Positions 41,062 through 46,193 of a stretch of DNA of 46,193 nucleotides are shown here, piece by piece (within the stretch, counting starts at the first letter, position 1; each line of letters opens with the position of its first letter). Source of the DNA: a virus; IMG/VR virus record IMGVR_UViG_3300020455_000024, positions 1 through 46,193 of that record; one strand, written 5' to 3'. Both the position numbers and the translations under genes were made by a program. Below the pieces are notes generated by a model that ran no database searches, was not told the DNA's origin, and saw only the letters and a program-made list of their open reading frames with translations.

Positions 41062-43090
41062 AGACCACAACATAATTGCCATCCACAGATAACGTACCTT
41101 CAATAGTAACTGGACCTGCCATTAAACCATTAAAAGCAGTTCCAATATAATGATTTCCACTAAGAACATTGTCCATAATCATCATACCATTAGATACATA
41201 CATTCCTTTAAAGGAATTACCAATACCTTGAAGATCACCATCATTAATTGTACTGGTATTGATACCTACAGAAGTATTTGTATTCAAACCAACCGAATCT
41301 TGACCCCAATACCCTGCAGTAACACCCTCAAATATTTGACCAACAAATTTAGTAGCAGTTATAATACCTGCACCAGGTTTATCAATTGTCATATTACCTG
41401 CAGAACATATAGTTACTGCAGTACCAACTTGTAAATTACCACTTGTGTTAATACGAACTCTTTCTGTTCCTTCTATAGTAAATTTGATATGACCATTAGA
41501 ACCAGTATCAATAGTCTCTACTTCCGTATTACCTTCAAATATCTTATCAGCGACTATACCAGTTAATTGTGAACCATCACCATAATATTTTGTAGCACTT
41601 ACAATTCCTGAATTACCATAGACAGTTACACCAGTACCAACTTGTAGATCTGCCTGTGGATTTGTGGTTCCGATACCAACATTCCTTCCAGTAGTATGAA
41701 TACCTGCACTATTTACTAACCAATAATTAACCTGTGAACTATTAGCAGCAACCCATTGTGAAGTATTAGCATCAACATAATAAACATATAAATCACCAGT
41801 TTCACTATTCCACCATAGATCACCTGTTTGAGGATTACCAGGAGCACCAGTACCAACCTGAACTATAGAATCTCCACCACTGGCATCAACCCATTGTTCT
41901 GTATTACCATCATCATAATATATCTTTAATTCTCCAGTATCACTTTCCCACCATAAATCACCAGCATTAGGATTAGATGGAGGTGTGTCAGATACATCTA
42001 CCGCACCACCTTCAATACTAACATCTACTGTATTTGTTGAAGAATTATATTTAAAAGTATTTCCTGTACCAACAAAATTTAATATGGTAACACCCGTTCC
42101 AATAATAGAACCACCAGAGTGAATACCAATACCAGATATAACACCAGTTAAATTTGAACCATCACCCCAAAATTCTGTCGCACTTACAATTCCAGCATTA
42201 CCATAAACAGTTACACCAGTACCAACCTGTAAATCTGCTTGTGGATTCGTAGTTCCAATACCCACATTTTGTGTAGTACTAATACCAGCAGAAGTAGAAT
42301 TCCAATACTGAACAAATGATGCTGCGTTTGCATCTACCCATTGAGAACTATCTGCATCCTGATAATATATCTTTAATGATCCAGTATTACTATTCCACCA
42401 TAGATCACCATCATTAGGACTTGATGGTGCAGTATCTGATGTAACAACTGTATTAGAACCACCAGATGCTTCTACCCATTGGTTACTACTACCATCTGTA
42501 TAATAAACATATAACTCACCTACATCTGACTTAAACCATAAGTCACCATTACTTGGAGAACTAGGAGCACTATCACTAACAGTAACAGAAGCACCACCAC
42601 CTCCTCCACCACCTCCAGTGGTAACAGCATGGAAGAATATTGTACCTATTCCTGCAGTTGCATCATACTGTGCAGTGGTAACACCTGGACCCCTAAAATC
42701 TATTATTGTTGCACCAAGTCCTGCAATACCACCAGCAGTCTTAATACCTACACCAGAAACACCAGAACCTGATTGAAATAAAGTATGATTCTGATATAAA
42801 TTACCAGAAAAATTTATATTACCACCAACATCTAAATTATAACCAGGTTGTGTAGTCCCTACACCAACTCTACCTGCCGTGAAATATGTATTATATGCAG
42901 TCGTACCAACACCGACACTCCAAGGGTTAACAGCAACTACTGTTACACCCACACCTGCTGCTTGATCCTGTTCTAGGTATAGTTTTCCTTCATATGTATT
43001 AATCGCTAATTCCCCTAACTGCAATTGATCAGTAGTAGGAACTTTATTAGGCGTGGCCGAACGCCTAATCTTAATTTTAGGATCTGCCAT
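41060..43090 (-). CDS. Virion/tail fibre protein with four GDLWW modules
   Basis: A 676-residue protein. The start ADPKIKIRRSATPNKVPTTD followed by QLQLGELAINTYEGKLYLEQ is the standard N-terminus of a large cyanophage structural family. It then has four copies of a 40-residue module: PSxPxxGDLWWxSxTGxLxIYY, then DxxxSQWVxA. Two copies of ADLQVGTGVTVYGN with IVSATxFxGDGSxLTG separate them. The C-terminus ends VTIEGTLSVDGNYVVV. Likely an attachment or proximal fibre component; no enzymatic motif. It begins the fibre cluster, just left of a perfect palindrome at 43118-43131. Confidence 0.8.
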   Translation of the reverse strand: MADPKIKIRRSATPNKVPTTDQLQLGELAINTYEGKLYLEQDQAAGVGVTVVAVNPWSVGVGTTAYNTYFTAGRVGVGTTQPGYNLDVGGNINFSGNLYQNHTLFQSGSGVSGVGIKTAGGIAGLGATIIDFRGPGVTTAQYDATAGIGTIFFHAVTTGGGGGGGGASVTVSDSAPSSPSNGDLWFKSDVGELYVYYTDGSSNQWVEASGGSNTVVTSDTAPSSPNDGDLWWNSNTGSLKIYYQDADSSQWVDANAASFVQYWNSTSAGISTTQNVGIGTTNPQADLQVGTGVTVYGNAGIVSATEFWGDGSNLTGVISGIGIHSGGSIIGTGVTILNFVGTGNTFKYNSSTNTVDVSIEGGAVDVSDTPPSNPNAGDLWWESDTGELKIYYDDGNTEQWVDASGGDSIVQVGTGAPGNPQTGDLWWNSETGDLYVYYVDANTSQWVAANSSQVNYWLVNSAGIHTTGRNVGIGTTNPQADLQVGTGVTVYGNSGIVSATKYYGDGSQLTGIVADKIFEGNTEVETIDTGSNGHIKFTIEGTERVRINTSGNLQVGTAVTICSAGNMTIDKPGAGIITATKFVGQIFEGVTAGYWGQDSVGLNTNTSVGINTSTINDGDLQGIGNSFKGMYVSNGMMIMDNVLSGNHYIGTAFNGLMAGPVTIEGTLSVDGNYVVV

Positions 43091-43117
43091 TATTAGTGAC
43101 GGTATTTACCAATTACT

Positions 43118-43131
43118 GCAGTATATACTGC
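43118..43131. repeat. Perfect 14-bp palindrome upstream of the fibre cluster
   Basis: GCAGTATATACTGC is identical on both strands. It lies 28 bases before the ATG at 43090, between the HNH stop and a GTAAATAC late-type near match (43102-43109). With no T-tract after it, it is not a terminator; an operator or recombination site is possible. Confidence 0.5.
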
Positions 43132-43144
43132 TGTTCTATTTAGA

Positions 43145-43501
43145 CTATCTAGGACGGTAAGTAAAAAGATTGACTGGTGGATCAGGTTTCATCCACTCAA
43201 TAATATTATTATACCTATTAAAAGAGAAAAACTCCTGAGAAGAATACCAATCTTCCCAAGGAGTCTGTGCTTTAGATTGATTGCAAGAATGACAGCAGCA
43301 TACTACATTTTTAGTAATGTCTCTACCACCCTTTGATTGTGCGACTATGTGATCAATTGTAATGTTATCATCCGATCCACAATAGGCACACTTATAGTCC
43401 CAACTTTCTCTTATCTTCTTCCTCCATAACCTTTTTGCATCCGATGAACTTAAAGTTTCCAAATTAAACAAATAATGATTAGGAGTAGATAAGATTTTCA
43501 T
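43145..43501 (-). CDS. HNH endonuclease
   Basis: A 118-residue protein with the complete HNH motif: CAYCGSDDNITIDHIVAQSK, then GGRDITKNVVCCCHSCNQSK. The two CxxC pairs bind zinc, and DH plus N-x-x-x-C-x-x-C-N are the catalytic part. The N-terminal WRKKIRESWDYK helix is usual. Free-standing HNH genes of this type in cyanophages are usually homing-like; a role in packaging is less likely so far from terminase genes. A CTAAATAAT element lies 19 bases upstream. Confidence 0.88.
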   Translation of the reverse strand: MKILSTPNHYLFNLETLSSSDAKRLWRKKIRESWDYKCAYCGSDDNITIDHIVAQSKGGRDITKNVVCCCHSCNQSKAQTPWEDWYSSQEFFSFNRYNNIIEWMKPDPPVNLFTYRPR

Positions 43502-43519
43502 AAGTACTTGCGACTTACG

Positions 43520-43528
43520 ATTATTTAG
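43520..43528 (-). promoter_or_regulatory. Late-type element before the HNH gene
   Basis: CTAAATAAT, 19 bases before the HNH ATG at 43501 and 5 bases after the stop of the 50-residue gene. It is the same sequence as the element before glutaredoxin. Confidence 0.4.
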
Positions 43529-43532
43529 AAAC

Positions 43533-43685
43533 TTAATCTTTTATTTGGATTATAATACGATCATTTTCATAGTCTGCTTTAAACTCAAGTTCTACATCAT
43601 GAGGCCACATCATTTCCTCATATAAAGCATTAAGTCGATCCATATCTTCCCATAGATCATTAATATGACGTTCATCATCAATCAT
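43533..43685 (-). CDS. Small acidic protein downstream of purC
   Basis: A 50-residue protein MIDDERHINDLWEDMDRLNA, LYEEMMWPHDVELEFKADYE, NDRIIIQIKD. Its ATG overlaps the purC stop by 8 bases (ATGATTGA), so it is translationally coupled. Rich in Asp/Glu with a clean helical first half and a strand at the end, it reads as a real gene although short. Function not recognised. Confidence 0.68.
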   Translation of the reverse strand: MIDDERHINDLWEDMDRLNALYEEMMWPHDVELEFKADYENDRIIIQIKD

Positions 43686-44373
43686 GCAATAACCTCTCTA
43701 ATTTTTGTAAGATGTTATTATATGCTTCTACTATATCACCTTCCCCCTTTCTAAACAAGTCTTTATCAAAACTTTTGCCTTCTTTCCAAAGCCGCATTCC
43801 ATCAGGTGATAGTTCATCAGCAAGGAGTAAATTTTTATTAACATCGTAACCAAACTCCAATTTAAAATCAACAAGTGTAAGACCTATCTCACGAAAGATC
43901 TTTGACATTATACCATTAACTTCTCTAGCAGTCTGTTCCATATCTCTTAATGGATAATCTCCCATTAATCTGATACGATCTTCTGTAAGTAATGGATCAT
44001 CTTTTTCATCATCCTTAAGGTAGTACTCTACCAAAGGCCAATTAAAAATTCTACCTTCCTCTAAGGTAGTCTGTCTAACAATAGAACCAGTAGCAACATT
44101 CCTTACTACAACTTCTATTGGAATAATATCTACCTTCTTACAAGACATTATTCTTTCAGGATAAGTATCAATATAATGAGTACTTATTCCATACTTTTCT
44201 AAAGTCTGAAAAAGAAGTTCAGATATTTCCATACAGACTTTTCCTTTTCCTTGAGGAAAATCTATCTTCTTACCATTACCAGCAGTAACTCTATCCTCAT
44301 ATTGTATGAGAACTTTATCAGGTTCAGATGTAGTGAATACAGTCTTAACCTTTCCTTTAATAATTTCAGTCAT
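43678..44373 (-). CDS. purC: SAICAR synthetase PurC
   Basis: A 231-residue protein of normal family length. Motifs: KGKVKTVFTTSEPDKVLIQY at the N-terminus, IPIEVVVRNVATGSIVRQT (signature 1), and LVDFKLEFGYDVNKNLLLAD followed by ELSPDGMRLW (signature 2). It joins aspartate to CAIR in purine synthesis, boosting nucleotides for phage replication; a common cyanophage auxiliary gene. Overlaps the upstream gene by 4 bases. Confidence 0.94.
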   Translation of the reverse strand: MTEIIKGKVKTVFTTSEPDKVLIQYEDRVTAGNGKKIDFPQGKGKVCMEISELLFQTLEKYGISTHYIDTYPERIMSCKKVDIIPIEVVVRNVATGSIVRQTTLEEGRIFNWPLVEYYLKDDEKDDPLLTEDRIRLMGDYPLRDMEQTAREVNGIMSKIFREIGLTLVDFKLEFGYDVNKNLLLADELSPDGMRLWKEGKSFDKDLFRKGEGDIVEAYNNILQKLERLLHD

Positions 44374-44597
44374 TTTTCAACTTTAGAGTTCCATTCTTTA
44401 AATGAAGATTGACAATTAGGTGGTTCAGGATCTTTATATCCTTTTACCTTTTTCCATTTATTATACAAAGCACCTAATATCCAAGATTGAGATAAACTTC
44501 TAGGTCCATTCTCTAGCAACTCAAGTTGCTTCTTGTCACTGGTGTATGCTTTATATTCTTCTCTCCAATTGGAGTCATCATAAGGTTTAGTTGTCAT
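44370..44597 (-). CDS. Small hypothetical protein before purC
   Basis: A 75-residue protein MTTKPYDDSNWREEYKAYTS, LLENGPRSLSQSWILGALYN, KWKKVKGYKDPEPPNCQSS. Start at 44597 overlaps the upstream stop by 11 bases (TTATGACAACTAA); the further upstream extension to 44675 would lie inside that gene. No family recognised; coupled to purC through an ATGA overlap. Confidence 0.65.
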   Translation of the reverse strand: MTTKPYDDSNWREEYKAYTSDKKQLELLENGPRSLSQSWILGALYNKWKKVKGYKDPEPPNCQSSFKEWNSKVEK

Positions 44598-45120
44598 AAT
44601 GAAATGTTCTATCCTTGTTTTTAGGATTGGATAATTTACTACCTCTTGTACGCTTTTCGCCAGTCTGTCCATCACCTTTAGGATGATTTCCAGGTTTTGC
44701 TTTCTTACCTATGTTGTAAGACGCACTAGGTTTCTTGGACTGTGTATCATGTAATCTTGCTGGTTTCCCTGCCTTCTTAGTGATAACAGTCTCCTGTCCT
44801 GCTTCTCTTCCAGCACGACGCATGGTTTTACCAAACTTACGTTTGGACATACCTTCTGGTTTAGTTGTATGGTAAGAGACCTCCCTTCCAGTTGATCCAT
44901 CATCATACTTATAACTTCCAGTGGATTTTTTATAACCAATGCCTTTCTTTTTTAATTTACCTTCAAGTTTCTTACGTTTCTCACGGTTTGCAGATTCATC
45001 ACTTCCACGATCTGCAGAAATGTGACCACTATCATGAGTATCAGATTTACTTATTGCTCTAGAAAGTCCTCCTTCGTCTAGTTGCGAACATTCTAGCATA
45101 AATTCTTGATATGTCTTCAT
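44587..45120 (-). CDS. Basic cyanophage protein of unknown function
   Basis: A 177-residue, strongly basic, low-complexity protein. MKTYQEFMLECSQLDEGGLS begins like many short phage virion-associated proteins (MKTYxEFM). Then DSGHISADRGSDESANREKR, KKLEGKLKKKGIGYKKSTGS and KRKFGKTMRRAGREAGQETV (an Arg/Lys block) follow. I chose the ATG at 45120; an in-frame TTG at 45156 overlaps the upstream stop. An ATAAATAAT late-type box lies 19 bases before it. It could bind nucleic acid or sit in the capsid; not established. Confidence 0.65.
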   Translation of the reverse strand: MKTYQEFMLECSQLDEGGLSRAISKSDTHDSGHISADRGSDESANREKRKKLEGKLKKKGIGYKKSTGSYKYDDGSTGREVSYHTTKPEGMSKRKFGKTMRRAGREAGQETVITKKAGKPARLHDTQSKKPSASYNIGKKAKPGNHPKGDGQTGEKRTRGSKLSNPKNKDRTFHYDN

Positions 45121-45139
45121 TGCTTGTGACACTTTTTGA

Positions 45140-45424
45140 TTATTTATCCCAATCAAAACCTTTCTGCTCTTTCCAATGTCTATACATCTGTCCGTATATC
45201 ATACCCTCATGTGATCTTATATATCTACCCTGAAGTAACTCTATCTGTTGTGCAGATAACTTACTCTTATTCTCTTTAAGATAATCAAGTTCCCAATTAG
45301 AAATTGCCTTTGTCAGTATTTTCATTTTTTCAGTTAGTGTCATTTTTTCCCACTCCTCGTGGTGATGTACTTGTACATTGTAGCGAATATCTGGTTGTTC
45401 GCCATGCAAATTATCTCCAGACAT
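45140..45424 (-). CDS. Small hypothetical protein downstream of psbA
   Basis: A 94-residue protein. First part SGDNLHGEQPDIRYNVQVHH, then HEEWEKMTLTEKMKILTKAI, WELDYLKENKSKLSAQQIEL, and the end MYRHWKEQKGFDWDK. It is helical and soluble. The ATG at 45424 touches the T-tract of the psbA terminator and has no ribosome-binding site. An ATG at 45343 (MTLTEKMKIL) has GAGGAG at a good distance and may be the true start. Function not recognised. Confidence 0.6.
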   Translation of the reverse strand: MSGDNLHGEQPDIRYNVQVHHHEEWEKMTLTEKMKILTKAISNWELDYLKENKSKLSAQQIELLQGRYIRSHEGMIYGQMYRHWKEQKGFDWDK

Positions 45425-45453
45425 AAAAAAAGGGGGAATAACTTCCCCCTTAG
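45425..45453 (-). terminator. Intrinsic terminator of psbA
   Basis: Stem AAGGGGG with CCCCCTT, an 8-base loop AAGTTATT, followed by a run of T residues on the minus strand, 24 bases after the psbA stop. It isolates psbA from the genes to its left. Confidence 0.9.
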
Positions 45454-45476
45454 TATATCATATTGTATTGATTATA

Positions 45477-46193
45477 TCAACCAACTGAAGGAGCAACAAG
45501 TGCAACTTCACTAGTCTCAGCAGATGCTAAGTCCAGAGGAAAGTTATGAGCATTACGCTCATGCATCACTTCCATCCCAAGGTTTGCTCTGTTAAGAACA
45601 TCACCCCAAGTAGGAACAACCTTACCAGAAGCATCAACAACCGACTGGTTGAAGTTGAATCCATTGAGGTTGAATGCCATTGTGCAGATACCCATAGAGG
45701 TTAACCATACACAGATAACAGGCCATGATGCAAGGAAGAAGTGAAGACTTCTTGAGTTATTGAAAGATGCATATTGGAAAATAAGTCTTCCGAAATAACC
45801 GTGTGCAGCAACGATGTTGTATGTCTCTTCTTCTTGTCCGAACTTGTAACCATAGTTCTGTGAATCTAAACCAGTGGTTTCACGGATAAGTGAAGATGTA
45901 ACAAGAGAACCGTGCATAGCAGAGAATAATGCTCCACCGAACATACCTGCAACACCTGCCATATGGAATGGGTGCATAAGGATGTTATGTTCTGCTTGGA
46001 ATACGAACATGAAGTTGAATGTTCCTGAAATACCTAAAGGCATACCGTCTGAGAATGAACCCTGACCGAATGGGTATACAAGGAATACAGCAAATGCTGC
46101 GGATACAGGTGCTGAGTAAGCAACACAGATCCAAGGACGCATACCTAAACGGTATGAAAGTTCCCACTGTCTGCCCATATAAGCAGAGATTCC
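45477..46193 (-). CDS. psbA: Photosystem II D1 protein, 5' end beyond the window
   Basis: The last 238 codons of psbA. Visible landmarks: [20 protein letters not shown] (Tyr161 and Asp170 region), [19 protein letters not shown] (Glu189, His190, His198), [17 protein letters not shown] (His215), and [20 protein letters not shown] (His332, Glu333, Asp342 and the Ala344 cleavage point). All manganese and chlorophyll ligands in this part are kept. Residue 130 appears to be Gln (GRQWELS). Phage D1 replaces the fast-turning host D1 during infection to keep photosynthesis running. The gene is more GC-rich than its surroundings, as expected of host origin. Followed by a strong terminator. Confidence 0.97.
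   Translation of the reverse strand, partial: GISAYMGRQWELSYRLGMRPWICVAYSAPVSAAFAVFLVYPFGQGSFSDGMPLGISGTFNFMFVFQAEHNILMHPFHMAGVAGMFGGALFSAMHGSLVTSSLIRETTGLDSQNYGYKFGQEEETYNIVAAHGYFGRLIFQYASFNNSRSLHFFLASWPVICVWLTSMGICTMAFNLNGFNFNQSVVDASGKVVPTWGDVLNRANLGMEVMHERNAHNFPLDLASAETSEVALVAPSVG

Noticed and set aside
1-46193. tRNA genes, integrase, attachment sites, insertion sequences
   Set aside because: Looked for in the gaps; no cloverleaf-like sequence, recombinase motif or terminal repeats were seen. Gaps are nearly all under 130 bases and filled by promoters or terminators.

Overview
The window is part of the genome of a T4-like cyanophage (marine cyanomyovirus) that infects Prochlorococcus or Synechococcus. 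Three things show this together. There is a clear set of T4 baseplate, head and replication homologues (gp26, gp27, gp5, gp54, gp48, gp53, gp4, gp32, gp59, gp33). There are cyanophage auxiliary genes: psbA (photosystem II D1), purC, thyX, phoH and a glutaredoxin. The DNA is strongly A+T-rich apart from the visibly more GC-rich psbA and gp32. Nearly everything is on the minus strand; only gp4, a small gene, gp48 and gp53 are on the plus strand.

Layout from left to right. 1-9600: four virion or tail-fibre proteins. The first runs off the left edge, and the first two carry collagen-like Gly-X-Y stalks. 9604-16963: the baseplate hub operon, read right to left as gp26, a 60-residue gp51/T-like protein, two membrane/coiled-coil proteins (tape-measure candidates), gp27-like, gp5 without a lysozyme domain, and a separate spike-like protein. 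17089-20395: gp54 on the minus strand diverging from a plus-strand block gp4, unknown, gp48, gp53. 20398-25160: a tightly overlapping operon read right to left as two small genes, thyX, a small FmdB-like protein, phoH, an MGME1-like nuclease, gp33, gp59, a DUF1825 protein and gp32. 25189-27233: small genes with their own promoters and a glutaredoxin. 27278-30182: a three-gene cassette of a 2OG-Fe(II) oxygenase-like protein and two glycosyltransferases (one fused to a methyltransferase). 30242-43090: four large fibre proteins with two small genes between them. 43145-46193: HNH nuclease, a 50-residue protein, purC, three small cyanophage genes and the 3' two thirds of psbA.

Two promoter classes can be read. 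Sigma70-type sites (TTGAC-N17-TA...T) precede gp32, the thyX/phoH operon, a two-gene micro-operon and a membrane-protein gene, and an extended -10 site precedes the glycosyltransferase cassette. T4-late-type TATAAATA-like sites lie 12-32 bases before gp26, gp54, gp4 and several other genes, mostly structural. This fits the late-transcription coactivator gp33 being encoded here. Two good intrinsic terminators are visible, one after psbA and one after the micro-operon.

The most striking unlisted structure is a T TTT TTC slippery heptamer five bases before the gp26 stop. The -1 frame from it runs without a stop into the 60-residue gene, and the next gene is a tape-measure candidate. This is the G/GT tail-chaperone frameshift arrangement of long-tailed phages. 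A second is the 25180-25220 element, where the -35 box of the thyX-operon promoter sits in the loop of the previous operon's terminator.
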